NCBI GenBank assembly: GCA_030686995.1
Contig: CM060706.1
Span: 139,771,505-139,835,504, forward strand
Reading direction: 5' to 3'
Origin: Artemisia argyi
Taxonomy: Eukaryota; Streptophyta; Magnoliopsida; Asterales; Asteraceae
Length of the DNA stretch: 64,000 nt
A program made the position numbers and the translations under genes. Under the pieces are notes generated by a model. It saw only the letters and a list, made by a program, of their open reading frames with translations, searched no databases and was not told where the DNA came from. Below are positions 23,290 to 36,495 of this stretch, piece by piece (the first letter of the stretch is position 1; every line of letters begins with the position of its first letter).

Positions 23290-24374
23290 CTCTTAACTTC
23301 TTTCACAACACAAATTGCCAATATCCAACCACCCAGGTTCTTCAATTTCCTAGGAACCTAATCAACTAACTCCAGAAAGCTATACAAAGATAGTCTTGAT
23401 TATAATCAACAACCATCAATGAAGCTCCCAACTAGGCACTCTAAAAACTCCAAATCCTCGAAAAACACTCGCCTTTTATCCGATTTGTAATCCCTAACAA
23501 TTAAACAAACATAACTAAACTAATAAGCACAAATTCAAGTTTTCAACCATAAATCAATCAAATCCAATAAACCAAAATAAAAGATCAAATACCCACAAAT
23601 TATATCAAATCAAATAACACAAAGATCAAAACTTTACAACTAGATCACACCAAGAAAAAAGTCAAACAAAGTCAACAACCACCAAAGCACATATCTTTAA
23701 CTCAAATCATCAAGTGGGTATCATCTAAAATCAATAATAAATATATAAAGATTGATAAAAATAATCTTACTTTATAAAAGAAGTGATCTGGGTTGTATAT
23801 GAAACAATTAAATAAGATGTACGAATATAAAGATTAAAGGGATTCTTTTTTAAAAAAAGAAAAAAGATGTTTGTTGGTTGGATGGTTGATTGAATAAAGA
23901 ATTGTTGGAAGTGAAAAATGTGAATTGGGGGGTGTTTGGTTTTGGAGATATGGAAGAAAAGAGATGGAAATGTGTGGCTAAATTAAATATGCCGAACTTT
24001 CTTCTTCTTCGAATACTTCTCCGAACTCTATGCTTTTATCGACCTACTATATTTTTTTTACTAGGTTTTATAAAAAAAAGTTTGAGTGATTTGTGTATTT
24101 ATTAATGCTTGATTTGGAGTTTCACATGAAAATAGTTGAACGGATAATGCTTTTTTACTTATATGCAAAATATGTAAATTGATAAGGTTTATCTTGTTTG
24201 AGTTAATGTATATCTCTAACATTGTCTTTTATTATCATCTTCAAAAGTGTAAGTGGGAAGAGATTCGGTAAGAGAAAAAATTAAAATAAGAAAGATAAAA
24301 ATAATTTTTAGCTATACATTTTAAATAAGTGAGAGATTTTCAAAAGGAGATACATCTATTTTAATATGTAATGC
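23290..24374. other. MUB upstream region and AT-rich spacer
   Basis: The 5' side of MUB; it must hold its leader and promoter. A run near 23850 rich in A is followed by a short chance frame. No other gene or element seen. Confidence 0.5.
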
Positions 24375-25186
24375 GTGATTGTAGTTTCTTCTTATCATTT
24401 TTATTTTAATTTTTCTTATTATTTGATCGTATCCCATGTGTAAGTAGTGATATTTGAATATTACAATTTTTGTGAGTAGATCTAGTGTTTTATAACTAAG
24501 TCACTAGTGCTATTTATCAGCAAAGTTATTAACATTTGTCAATTCTTAAGATGATTCTTATTTTAGTTTTTCTTCGTATTTGATCCTAACTCATGTGTAA
24601 GTAGGGATATTTGAATATTACAATTTTTGTGAGTAGATCTAGTGTTTTATAAGCAAAGTTATTTACATTTGTCCATTCTTAAGATGATTCTTATTTTAGT
24701 TTTTCTTCTTATTTGATCATAACTCATGTGTAAGTAGTGATATTTGAATATTACAATTTTTGTGAGTAGATCTAGTGTTTTATAACTAAGTCACTACTGC
24801 TATTTATCAGCAAAGTTATTTACATTTGTCCATTCTTAAGATGATACTTATTTTAATTTTGGAAAAAGCTACATCCACTCACAAATCCCACACAAAATAT
24901 CCACACGCTGAAGTGTCAGCCACTGATTGGTGGGATGGGATATATTTCTCTCTCATCCCACCAATCAGTGGCTGACACCTCAGCGTGTGGATGTTTTGTG
25001 TGAGATTTGTGAGTGGATGTAGCATCCATCTTTAATTTTTCTTCCTATTTGATCCTAACTCATGTGTAAGTAGTGATATTTGAATATTACAATTTTTGTG
25101 AGTAGACCTAGTGTTTTATAACTAAGTCACTAGTGCTATTTATCAGCAAAGTTATTTACATTTGTCCATTCTTAAGATGATTCGGT
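24375..25186. repeat. Four-copy tandem repeat, unit about 158 bp
   Basis: Each unit contains CATGTGTAAGTAGTGATATT, TTTTTGTGAGTAGA(T/C)CTAG and ends CATTCTTAAGATGAT. Units begin near 24389, 24558, 24689 and 24848. Unit 2 lacks about 25 bases (the AAGTCACTAGTGC part). Unit 4 is split by the fold-back element 24861-25030. Confidence 0.88.
24861..25030. mobile_element. Fold-back MITE with 9-bp duplication inside tandem unit 4
   Basis: Inverted arms of about 75 bases (GCTACATCCACTCACAAATC... and its complement) surround a short loop of ATATATTTCTCTCT type. The tandem unit is interrupted with the 9-bp repeat TTTAATTTT on both sides (24852-24860 and 25031-25039). Removing the element restores the unit, so the border is well supported. 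Mutator-like by duplication length. Confidence 0.85.
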
Positions 25187-25265
25187 ATAGTAAGGATTTT
25201 ATTTAACTTTTTTAAGACGGTTGAACACTTGTAAATAAAGGTTAACGTGACTATTAAAAAAAGCG

Positions 25266-25589
25266 GTGTCATGTGGCTTCTTTAAAGGTGTTAAAATTGG
25301 TAGTAGTGCAATATCAGTTTCGCACCTTCATTACGCAGATGACACGTTGATTTTTGGGGAATGGAAAGAATCTAATGCAAGAAATCTTATGAGGATTATG
25401 GAGTGTGTTAAACAAGCATTCGGGTTGAAAATAAACTTGAACAAGACAAAGGTATATGGTATTGGAGTTCAAAATGGGGAGATCGAAGCTTTGGCTAACC
25501 ATATGGGGATTTCGTCAGGGAAGATGCCATTTACGTATCTTAGAATTCCGATTGGTGTGAACATGAAAAGAGTCGATAGTTGGAAATAA
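25266..25589 (+). pseudogene. LINE reverse transcriptase fragment
   Basis: The frame contains HLHYADDTLIFGEW, the RT catalytic motif with the Tyr-Ala-Asp-Asp core, followed by the usual LKINLNKTKVYGIGV and MPFTYLRIPIGV thumb-side segments. It ends at a TAA. It is about 107 residues of an RT that would normally exceed 250. Confidence 0.85.
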
Positions 25590-25766
25590 TTGTTTAAAAG
25601 TTCAAATAAAATAAAATAAAATAAAGATTTGGGAATTGGAAAACAAAAATGATATCGTTTGGTGGGAGATTAAAGCTTGTAAAGTCGGTACTTGGTAGCT
25701 TGACTCTTTACTTCTTTTCTTTGTTATGTGCATGATGAGTGCCTTAAGAAACTAGAAAGTTTGAGG

Positions 25767-25767
<1 letters not shown>

Positions 25768-25859
<92 letters not shown>
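25768..25859. repeat. ATT/TTA microsatellite, about 30 units
   Basis: Uninterrupted trinucleotide run of about 92 bases within the LINE remnant, followed by a GAGGAGGAGGAGG tract. It yields long Ile or Asn runs in several frames that are not genes. Confidence 0.95.
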
Positions 25860-26149
25860 TTGAGGAGGAGGAGGAGGGGATATGCTGAAAATAAGAAAAT
25901 GGCATGGGTTAAATAAACAAGCTTGCGTTTGGTGGGTTAAATATTGGTAGCTTAAAAGCATCAAATTGGGCTTTAGTTATAAATGGTGGTAGAGGTTTAG
26001 AGTAGAAGGGGATAGATTACGGGTTAGAATTAAAAAAGTTTATATGGTGAGGGAAGGGTCTTAGAGAAGATGATGGAATTAATAGATTGATTGGGGGAAA
26101 TTGGGGGGAGGGAGGATTGTGAAGGTGGGTAGGCTGATAGATAATACGG

Positions 26150-27055
26150 GGGTAAATTTTTGCAATTCTTTTATTAAAAAGTGGGTGGTGGAAATAGTAC
26201 TCTTTTTTTTGTTAGATAGATTGGTGGAAACTGAATAATACTTAGTGACAAATTTCCTGGATTATATAGACTAGAAATGAATCAACGAATCACGGTTGGT
26301 GAAAAAAGAATATAGGAAGGGGTCGTGAGGTTGGCGTTGGGATTGGGCTAGAAATCTAAGAGGTAGGGGGACGGGTGAACTTGATGAATTGACTGATTTA
26401 ATTAATTTTTTTGTTCCAGATGTGTTAGAACTTGATTCGTGGATGTGGATACACTTGTGGATACATGATGATGATGATGGAAGCTTCAGAGTTAAGAGAT
26501 TAAGAGAGATGATTGATGACAAGATTCTAAACACAACAATGTAATACATGAGACGAAGTGGAACAAGCTCACTCCAAGAAAAATATGTATTTTTATTTGG
26601 CGTCTACAAAAAGAAGACTTCCTGTGTTTACTTGGTTTGATCACATTAGTACTGACCTAAATTCGATGCTTTGTTCGCATTATGAAGACGAAATAGAAAC
26701 GGTGAACCATTGCTTTTTAAAGTGTTCAAGGGTTGTTGAGAGTTGGAATAAAGTTTTTAAGTGGTGAAATATGGGAAGTTTCAATATTAAGTCTATTCAA
26801 GATATTATTAATCATAATGATAATAATAGTCTAAAATTGAAACAAAAATCAATTTGGCAATATAGTGTGTTGGTCAATGTTATACCCTGTGTGGTGTTCT
26901 CGACAAGAGGGTGTTTGAAAATAAAGTCTCTAATCTTACTACAATTTGTGATGAGCTACATGTTGTTACATTTTTTTGGATATCTAATAGATCAAGAGGA
27001 GCAATCTCGTCATGGTTTGATTGGTGTTCGGATGCGATTAAAGATTGCAAGTTTT
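26150..27055 (+). pseudogene. LINE C-terminal region with RT zinc-binding domain remnant
   Basis: Read across several frames, the stretch gives the linker with a WARNLRGRGTGELDELTDL piece, a DSWMW segment, and then (26530-26767) the zinc-binding domain with KWNKLTPRKICIFIWRL, a Cys/His set ending in HCFLKCSRVVESW. The far end (to about 27055) gives the usual ISNRSRGAISSWFDWCSDAI close. At least three frame changes are needed, so it is a relic. Confidence 0.7.
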
Positions 27056-27060
27056 AAAAA

Positions 27061-28265
27061 GTTCCTTTTTAACTGTTTACAAATGTCCATGTGTTCCAGT
27101 TTTGAAGTATCCAAATGTTCCTGTGTTCGTATCTCATATCAGTCTGCAAATATTCCAGAATGTAGTTTGCAAATGTTGATGTGTTCCAGTTCAGTTTTTG
27201 GCTCTATTATGTCTCAGCGCGTATATAAGCTCAATTATGATCTGTGATGACAGTTCATGTGTTCTAGTATGCTATGCAAATGTGTGGCCATATCAGTTAA
27301 TTGGTCAAGTGGTTGCTTATAAAGTTTGTTGTTTGCTTATAAAGAGGGTTGTTCCATTCCTGCTTACTTTGGTCACACGTTCTGACTGAATTAGTGGGCA
27401 TGGTCCACTCTTTTTATATAGCATTAGTGTAGTACTAATGAGATAGGAATATTGATAAAGTTATTCCCACCCATATTTTTTTACAAGTAACACCCATCCC
27501 CTCCCCCCCCCCCCCCCCCCCTTTATTTTTATTTTTTTCTATTTTTACAATCTTGTTTATATAAAAAGACTATAAACTTGTAAGTACGGAATAGAAAATA
27601 TAAAGTTTAATAAGTCAAAAGCTTAAAACTAACAGAAAACACGTAACAAAAACTGATAAAAAACTGTGTTGTAATGTAAACTAGGGAGACAAAATGAATC
27701 TTTTGTACCTTAACCCCCTTATGTCACATCCAGCGGGTAGGGATGACATAACCCTAGGAATATTTAGTATGGGTTCATGTGAGTTTTGTTTTTCTTCTAT
27801 TGGTTTTGCCAATTTATGTAGGGCAAAATGGTGTTATTTTCTTTCCGTTTTCGGGGTCTCTTTTCCTTAGTTGTCTTAATTGAGGAGATGAGATGCCTCT
27901 TTGTTGTATGTTCGCTCATGGTTTAATATATATATCTTGTTACCTTAAAAAAGTTGTAAATAAATGTTAGGTTTCATAAGACTACTCACTATTGGAGGTG
28001 GTGGACCACAGGTTGTGGTATCACCATGCACGAACGACCATAGCAACGAACCACCACTGCGTGGGTGGTGGTATTTTGGTTCTTTTTGCACCGAATAAAT
28101 TTCAAACAAATAACATTCAAACGGTCAAAAAGTGAAGGCTGCATCGTATACTTTGACATTTTTTTAAGAAAAAAACTTTTAAATTTTAAAATTTTATCAT
28201 TTTATGTGTCTACCTTCATACATCATTATTTTCATTCACAACGTCAAACATCATGTTTCTCAACA
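27061..28265. other. Spacer with poly-C tract and probable LINE 3' UTR remnant
   Basis: Contains a run of 19 C (27503-27521) and, around 27860-27955, a TTTTCGGGGTCTCTTTT...TAATATATATATC piece ending before an A-rich stretch, which resembles a LINE 3' end. No gene is seen. The last five bases (CAACA, 28261-28265) are the target duplication of the solo LTR that follows. Confidence 0.5.
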
Positions 28266-31200
28266 TGTAACACCCCAACCCAAAAAAGGGCTAAAGTGTA
28301 ACATTACGGGGTTGAATCAGAACATAAGCAAGCGGAATACATTAAATAATACAAGGGTTACAAAGCAAATTTAATAAATGATAAGGTACTAAAACTAAGC
28401 ATAACAGCTTCCAAACTAATTACAAACTAAGAACCAAAAGAGGAATCTCTAAGTCCATCTCTAATCCATGGGGAGCTATCAACCATGTAGTCCACTAAAA
28501 GCTCCTAAGCACTCTTCCCTCAAACCCAGCTTCCTTCTAAATAACCTGCCGCAGGAAAAAAAATGCGGCTGAGCTTAAAAAGCCCAGTGAACAGATATAA
28601 ACAAACAAAAGCTAATAACAAAAAGGGAAACGAAAGTGAATCCGAAATGAATCCAAGCAAACCTTATGGAACATATGATAGAATAAACAGAATATGATCA
28701 AAGGGAATAAGTATAAGGAATATCAAATGAATCAAAGAAAAATGGAACTAATAATAAGTGTAAGCAAATGAACTAAGGAAAGAATAAGTCAATAACAATA
28801 AAGAAGTTAGAACAATAAGGATCACATATATAGTAGAAGTAACATAAATGCCCAATAATCATATATCAAATTGTACATAGAGTAGCTAGCTCGATGAACC
28901 AAATGTGAAATAGAGTGTATCGCGCACACACACCCATTCACCAAATTCAAAACGAAACAAAGTACCTAGGATGCATCCATACGCTCCCTGCAAAAACAAA
29001 TATACATATACCAAGCTCTAGGCTAAGCATACATACAATAATAATAATGGCCATGGTGCTATAGCATAATAGGGAACGATGTGGACAAAAACCCACCTCC
29101 ACAGATAGTGTCAATACCACTAGTGCATCAATGGCAAGGCCATGGACTCCCCATGACTGGCTACAATTTAATCAAATAATGGGCAACAAATAGGGCATAG
29201 GAATGCTATAAGAATAAGGACTATAGCATGCAACAAATATTAAGCAAATCATAACAGAAATAGATCGATCAAATATGGATCATACAAAGGGATCATATCA
29301 ATGGTTCAATTTAAAGGTCCAAATCAAAGATTCAAATCATGAGGTTCAAATCAACGGTTCATAATAGCAAAATGGTTCATAGCAAGGTTCAAAATTTGAA
29401 GTTAAATAATCAAAAGATGTTAAAGAACGTCATGAGAAATCTTATAGAATAAAACAGATTAAGGACTTTTGAAAATTATTTAAAACCTTTTTATCGTAAA
29501 AGTATTCCTTTAAAAACACATTTCATAAAAGTCATTAAAACCTTCATATAAAACTGGCATCGTATCGTAATCACAGAAATCATCTCAAAAATAGTTTTTT
29601 CTCAGAAGTCATTAGGTTATATTTTTAAAAGGGTCTTGATACAAAATCAAATGAACCAATAATATCAGGCGTATAAAGATCAGAAATCATAATAGTGGCG
29701 ATGGAACGGATCATGAGTCATAAGAAACCTTACTGAAAGGTTAGAATATCTGTACCTCAACCAGATGACAAAGCAGATAAGAGAAAGGATCAAATAGAAA
29801 TAGGAATCACTCCTTCTTCACATAACCTAGAAGAATTAGAAGCCGATAATTATTTAATAGTTCATTTAAATCAGATTACTCCTTTTTTTATCATCTTTCC
29901 ATTTTAGGTGGCTTTCGAGATTTAGTAACTTTCCATGATTAACAAGTTCTCACTTTAAGTAACTTTCCAAAAATACTACGTAGTAGGTTTCCAGAAATAG
30001 AAAGATTTCATATTATAATTAGGTTAAGTCATTAATTAAGCATTATTATGGAATTAGGGTTCATTTTGACAAGTCATCATAATTTAGGGTTCAATATGTC
30101 AACTTTCCATGTTTTAGGGTTTATAATGTAAATATACCAAAGTTAAAGGTCTAAAGTGTAAATATTACACTTTCCATATTTTATACAAGTAATCCATAAG
30201 TTAACAATATTTACTATTCAATCCTTCAAGTTTACAAATGTTACAAGTTAAACCCTTCGTTTACATTAATTACAAAATAGGTCCTTATTAATAATTAATA
30301 TTACAATCATATCCATAACAAATTCATATTAGCACATTAAACCCTTAATTATTAGAGATTACATATTTTACCCCTTACTATAATACTTATACGAAACACC
30401 TTCATTTAAATAATTTACAAAACAAACCCCTATATTTTAATTAATTACAAATCGGATTTATTTATTAACAATTTACCACTTAAACCTTTTAGTTACAAAT
30501 TTTACATACAAACACCCTCATATTATATTTTATATAACTCACCCCTGGTCTAATACAACTTATAAAAGTAACCAACATGTTTATAAAATTACAAAACTCA
30601 ACCTACACATTTTAAAACATAAATCGGCTAACAAATTAAATCACCACCATCCAACCCTAATTTTTCCCAATCATCCCATTATCATTAATTTATCATTATG
30701 TCATTTATTATCACCAAACAACACCCAAAATCCTAACCCTAAATCAAACGCATCCATTTTTATTTTATTCCAATCGGTAATAAACAAATCAATTCCAAAC
30801 AATTTCCATATACTTCGAATAATTGTAAACACCTTTTATATGAGTCGAGTACAGACGATAACACCATACAAAAATGATGTTGAAACCCCAAAAATTAATT
30901 ATGGCTGATTATAAGGTTTTGCATATAATTAGGGTTTTTTGTTATCTTTAATTCGTATACCTTTATATATCATGCATGGATCAATTCTATCATTTTATAC
31001 AGATTATATATGATAAAAAGAGTGACAGAAAAATACTAGAAAGATTTTAGAACGTGTGGTGAGGTAGAACGAATTTCTTGTTCTTGGCTAAGATAAATCG
31101 ACCAAAATAAATCACCCCAATCAAACTATCGACCCAAAAATCTTTTCACTATTTTTCTCAGCTTCCTTAGACTTGATAGAAGCCAGGAAAAATACATAGA

Positions 31201-31645
31201 AGCCTCCCAAAAATCGTTTTGCCACTTTGGTGAATTTTAGGAGAATTAGGGTTTTGATTAGGAAAGAAATAAATAGAATGAAGGAAATTCGTGTGATATA
31301 AAAGGTAAATTACAAAATTTTTGGCTCACTAGTCATTATATGATTAATATACTGATTTCTAAAACTTTTTCCTAATTATATAGTGATTATCCATTATTTT
31401 ACATTTTTAAATCAAAAACTATAATATAATTACAAATAAATAATAATTCGGCCCATATAATGTTACAACTATTTTTAGAGCATTCAAATTATTATATTGA
31501 TCATATAAAAATTATCATATATCATATGTTGTTAATTTCTAAGTGTTTGGGATTTCTTTGATGTTTAATTACGTGTTTTCTTGTAATTATTAATATGTAG
31601 GGGTATTTTGGTAATTTTGCATATTTGGAAAATCTAGGTTTTACA
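28266..31645 (-). mobile_element. Solo LTR, 3380 bp
   Basis: The block starts TGTAACACCCC and ends GGTTTTACA, and is flanked by the 5-bp direct repeat CAACA (28261-28265 and 31646-31650). TG...CA ends plus a 5-bp duplication, with no internal primer site, coding frame or second LTR, indicate a solo LTR left by recombination. Read on the minus strand it ends GGGGTGTTACA, the usual 3' end of Del/Tekay-type gypsy LTRs, so I favour minus orientation, but the near-palindromic ends leave this open. The interior is AT-rich without genes. Confidence 0.8.
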
Positions 31646-31650
31646 CAACA

Positions 31651-32406
31651 TCTCCGACTACACAACTCAAATAAAATATTTATCATTTTCATTTTTCAAA
31701 TGGACTCCAAATCATCTTGTTCACATATTCATCATCATCAGAAGTTAATAGCATGAAGATGTCATTTTTAAAGTGTGTGTCGTTATTTATTAAGAATAAA
31801 AGAGATGGTAGAAAGTTCGTGAAGTACAAGAATCTTTGTAAGTAGAAGTCGTTATAGTGCTCATGATCTATTTAATATATAGTCCTACACTACCAGATTA
31901 ATTTTATATATTAAAAGGTTGTACCAACTCACATCATTTTCTAAAAAAACTGTAGCACATGGTAATGAATTTTGGTTGTTGATTTGAGTTTGGCTCATAA
32001 TGTGCCTGATTATTAAAAGGTTATGAATTTTGCTAGCAAAAGGTTGTGGTTGAAACTTAAATGATGTTTATTCTTACAATTTGATGTACTTTATTATTTC
32101 AAGCGATCACAGTTAAAAATTAGTTATGTCTAATCAAGATTATCGCCATTCATCCCTTAGCCAACCCATTCACAAGGGTTATTTTATTATTATTTATTAT
32201 TTTTTGAATCATAAATGGTTAAGTGGGGTTGTGTTTGTGTGTTGTGTATGTGTTTGTGTTTGATTTTGTGTTTTTTGTTTGCGTTTTTGTGTTTGTATTT
32301 GTGTGATGTATTTTTTTCTTTCTTTTGCTTGTTTTCGCGGCACCTAATTTGCGGAAAAAGATGGGTTAATGTTTGGTATTTTTTTTACTTTTACATTATA
32401 AACCTT
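31651..32406. other. Spacer between solo LTR and Copia stack
   Basis: AT-rich, with a G/T-rich tract (32217-32320) that gives a Cys/Leu/Phe-rich chance frame. The last five bases are the ACCTT target duplication of the following element. No gene seen. Confidence 0.5.
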
Positions 32407-34058
32407 TCTTAGTGCAAATATTACGATATTTAATCTATACAGTCTCGTTTGTTTTGATTGATGACAAACGTATAACTTAATACATAACGTAAAATATACA
32501 AGTTACTTGTAATCATAGTTTGTCTCAACATACATTCAACACCTCTCAACGTCTCGAGTCGTCGTATGCTACAACACAGGTTCATACATGTTTGTTATGT
32601 AGCATTATGATCAAACCCCTTGACCAACCATTTAGAATGACTAAAATACTTTTAGGGTCTTTAAGTATTTTAAGTGTCAAAGTGCACTTTAGGTGTCAAA
32701 TAGAATAAGTGTCACTTTAGGTGTTAAAGTAATATTAGTAAGTTTTATAAATGATAAAAATGTGATGACATTAGAAATCAAACATTTTTAGTAACTCATT
32801 AACATACTATAACAACATTACTTAGGTAATATATACAAGTTTACTTTCATATATATCTTAATCTTAAAATAGAAAAATATATACATCACATCATGTGCAT
32901 TTATTGAAAGGTTGAGTGTTTGACTTTCCATAAGACCTCTTACACATTTTGGATTTATCTATTATGTGTTTGATTAGAAATAACTTGATGTGACATTGTG
33001 AAAGACATGGAAAGATTTTGAGTAGTGTTTGTAAGTTTGCTGTCAGGTCCCAATGAACCCTCGGGCATAACGGAAGGAACCCTTCTGAGGGTTCCGCCAT
33101 ATCCGCGGGGTGATAAAATTGTTTTTCTATTAATAGTATCCCATTGAATCACCCATGGTTTTGAACCTACAAGAACATAAATACTCTCTACCCTTTAAGG
33201 AACAACTTAGAGTAGTAGAAAGCAATGTAGAAAACACACATGAGTCACCCTTTCAATAATGATCATAATGCTTCTAACATTCATCTTTGTTGTAAGCATA
33301 TCACACTTCATGATCCACCAAGAAAGTTACAAGATCTTAAAGTCATCATTCATTAAAGCATTCCAACATATGAAGATTCAAGGTCACTTGACATCCTCAA
33401 TGATTGAAGACTTCTTATTCAAGAAGTTCATGTAGATTAGTCATTCATATCCATCAGACTTTTATGTCTTGGATCATCATTGTATCATAACAATATAGAT
33501 TAGATGGTTTATGTGTTTGTGCCATAAAACACAAGGTTTTTATGTTGGGCCACAAAACATAGAAGGAGTGGTTGTACCCTTGGTAAAGAACTCGATATCT
33601 AGCTTAGTGGCGGAAATATTGTATAAGCGACGATAGGAGTGGTTGTACCTTGTAAAAGAACTCGGTATCTAGCTTTGTACCGGATAAAGTGTAAGCGACG
33701 ATTGTAAGGTTTTCTCCGCCGAGAAGGGAGGTTGTTGATCTAGTGAAGTAACTCTCGAGTTGGGTACTCGAGGAGTGGAGTAGGGCGGAGAGGAGATCCA
33801 TGACCGAACCACTATAAATCCTCGTGTTCGGTTTGCACTTTCCTTTTACTTATTGCTTTACTTTAATGTTTGCATTATGTGATTGTTTGTGTTGTGAATT
33901 GTTGATTGTACTTGTGTGATAACATGTTTTAAGTTATGTTAGTCATAAACTACAAGTAACATCTTTCATATTAAAACAAGCTAAAAATGGACATTTGATA
34001 CAACAAGTTTAAAGTTTTTAAACGGTAAACTATTCAACCCCCCTTCTAGTTTTCCACA
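32407..34058 (+). repeat. 5' LTR of the Sirevirus-like Copia element
   Basis: Begins TCTTAGTGCAAAT, where the 3' LTR begins TGTTAGTGCAAAT, so the terminal TG has mutated to TC, and ends TTTTCCACA. Near 33071-33090 it carries the GC-rich palindrome GGAACCC...GGGTTCC. The open frames in it (32520-32708 and others) recur in the 3' LTR and are not genes. Confidence 0.92.
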
Positions 34059-34073
34059 ATTGGTACCAGAGCC
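34059..34073 (+). promoter_or_regulatory. Primer binding site, initiator-Met type
   Basis: ATTGGTACCAGAGCC follows the LTR end directly. The usual plant Copia site is TGGTATCAGAGC, complementary to the initiator tRNA-Met; this copy differs by one base. Confidence 0.85.
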
Positions 34074-34507
34074 TCGTAGCTCTTATTTTCAAAACAAATG
34101 GTTTTTAAAATGGAGTACGATCCATGTATCAAATTACCATTGAAGCGGAATATAATATGAATAATGTTTCATAAAGTATACTTAGAAATTTTGTGGTTAA
34201 ATGTTACTTTGTATACAAGCTTGAAGGTGTCCTTGAAAAATAAAAGAAAACATTTATCATAATTTGTAAGAGTCAAATTATGTGGTTATAGCTAATGTAC
34301 GTTAAACACGGTTTTAAAAGGAGTGTTTGGGATAACTAAAAATTTAGTTGAATAATCACCTCCGTAAATGATTAGATGAGTCACATAAAAAGAAATGATG
34401 TTAAAATAGTTGTATTAAATGTTTACTAACAAATCTAGTAAGTACTACACATTTTCGCTATGCGAAATACATGTTTTTAGCATTATGTAACATTTTGTTA
34501 CAGCAGA
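34074..34507 (+). other. Leader of the Copia element
   Basis: AT-rich untranslated leader between the primer site and the first nested insertion. No frame of note. Confidence 0.6.
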
Positions 34508-34512
34508 CCCGC

Positions 34513-35040
34513 TGATGAGTGTGTAAATATTCATCATTTTATACCCATTTTGACTGCGAAAACGACCAAAAACTAACCGTAAATGCCAAAGATATTGTGT
34601 TTTTGTGTTTTTGAATGTGCATGTACGTATATTAAGAAAAAGGACAAAAATTATGGAAAAATGGACAACAACCGAGCACGAGATTGGAAAGAGCATGAAA
34701 TTACGAGACCGTCGTTAATTTTACTTGAAGCATCAAGGCAAAAGACGAAAAATTTAAAGATTAAACGAAGCCCAAGTCTAACAAATAAATTTTCGGCCCA
34801 CTCAAAGAAAACGAAGCCCAATCCAAGATGTCCAACAAGAAGACAATGAAAGACAATATGCTTGTGTGATAGCTTTCAAATGAAAAAATATATGGCATTA
34901 TGACAAAAAAAAATAGAAAATGAAATAGCCTACTAACATTTCCTCTCCACGTGATCCATGCGACAAGACGACACAAAGACGAAAAAAAATAAAGAAAGCA
35001 ATTTGCATTCCATGGCCACGTGATGCTATCCTCAAGCAGC
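34513..35040 (+). repeat. 5' LTR of Athila-type element 1, left part
   Basis: Matches 46003-46536 closely. It is cut after the bases GCAGC, where element 2 inserted, and resumes at 41453. Confidence 0.9.
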
Positions 35041-36495
35041 TGATGCGTGGGAATTGCACCAGGCTTTACCTCTCAAGTTATCTTGAGAAGCTTACAACCC
35101 CCACCAGGCAGTGTCGCTGGGATTAAAATTAATCTAACTAGGTCTAAAGGTGAAGGATGATTCTTTTTATGTTTTTATATTTTATGAAAAGCAGGTAAAA
35201 ATCTCGGGTATTGGAAGAAGGGGTGGAATTAGTTGCTAATCAACTAACCCAAAAGCTACTAATCAAACTAATGTGCAAGAAAAATAAACTAATGTTCTAC
35301 AAGATAAGTGAAGCATGTCTACCCATGATATGTTACTCCTTGCTAGCTATCCAATTCTACCTATTGAATTGTCACACCTTGTTTTAATTGACGGGTTGTA
35401 TTCCTTAATACCATTCGTGGGGTGGCGTACGTACTTCCCCAACTCTATAAGCTCCTACTTCACTCCTATGTCGAGCCTGCAAGAAGCTCCTAACATGGGA
35501 TCATTAGAATTCGCTCATGCATTAAATACAACCTTAATAACCTAGTACGCATTGGTTCATGTTTCTTAAGACGTTCAAGCATGTTACCCTATGGAAGTCT
35601 GCCAGTTTTCTTAAGCCTAACATCGAATTCATTCAATTAAACAAGAGACAATAGGAAACAAGAATTATAAGCTAAACCAATTAGACCTATCGAAGTGTCA
35701 CACCCTAATTGATGAAGATAGACACAAACATCAACAAGGAATCAATAAGATCTAATCAATTATATACAAGTTTCACACAATCATAAGTAGACACAAGGTG
35801 AATTAGCAAAACATAATCAAAGAAGAGAAAACAACAATGATAATGGAAAACATAATTAAGATAGAATCAACAAACCATTACAAGATGTTTATGGAGTGAT
35901 TGAAAACCTCTAAGTTGCTGGGAAAACACCTACCTAAACCCAGGAATCGACCTTAGGGTTTAGGGCTTACAAAAAGTGAAGTTATGATGTTATATTTATA
36001 GGCAAGTTTTCTGTCGGCAAGGCATGACGGCGTCAGCTCGTTACACATGATGGCGTCACACCCATTTTTTCACCAAATTGTAGATTTCTTCGTCCTCTTC
36101 GCGTGGGCTTTTGAATCACCTAAATCCGAGTTCGTATGCAAAAGTTATGACCAAAACAATATCAGCTACTTCGCGCGCAAGTTTTGACAAGTTAACACGT
36201 GACAGCCTTGGGTGACGCCGTCACGTTTCTTCTGGACCGTCACCACTTTTGCTCTTGACACCGTTATCTAAATGCTCTTGACGCCGTCAGGTACTGTTCC
36301 CAGCAAGGAAAATTAAGACTTTGCCGTTTTCTTCACTTTTATGCTCCAAAAACGTCCAAAATGCTTCCTTTTCCAGAATTCACTCCAAAAGTACATAAAA
36401 TCACAAAAGGAACGATTTAGGGCAATATTGGATCAAATAAATTCGAATTCGGGCTTAAATGACCCCCTAAAAACGGATCATTTTTCGCCTCATCA
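35041..36495 (-). repeat. 3' LTR of Athila-type element 2
   Basis: Nearly identical to 39925-41447 except that it lacks a 68-bp segment after position 35114. A 76-codon open frame in it (35315-35545) recurs in the other LTR and is not treated as a gene. Confidence 0.9.

Larger units (their letters stand above)
25260..27060 (+). mobile_element. L1-type LINE, 5'-truncated and decayed
   Basis: The plus strand carries the end of a reverse transcriptase, a linker interrupted by a long ATT microsatellite, and the zinc-binding C-terminal region of a plant L1 element, in the right order. The endonuclease and most of the RT are missing. Many stops and shifts break the frame. No target duplication could be identified. 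Confidence 0.8.

Noticed and set aside
24375..25186. CRISPR-like array
   Set aside because: Units are long adjacent tandem repeats without spacers, in plant nuclear DNA.
25728..25964. Frames with Ile or Asn runs
   Set aside because: Produced by the ATT microsatellite on both strands.
28266..31645. A DNA transposon with TGTAA...TTACA inverted ends
   Set aside because: Five-base inverted match is only the TG...CA ends extended by chance; the 5-bp duplication and length fit a solo LTR better, and there is no transposase or longer inverted repeat.
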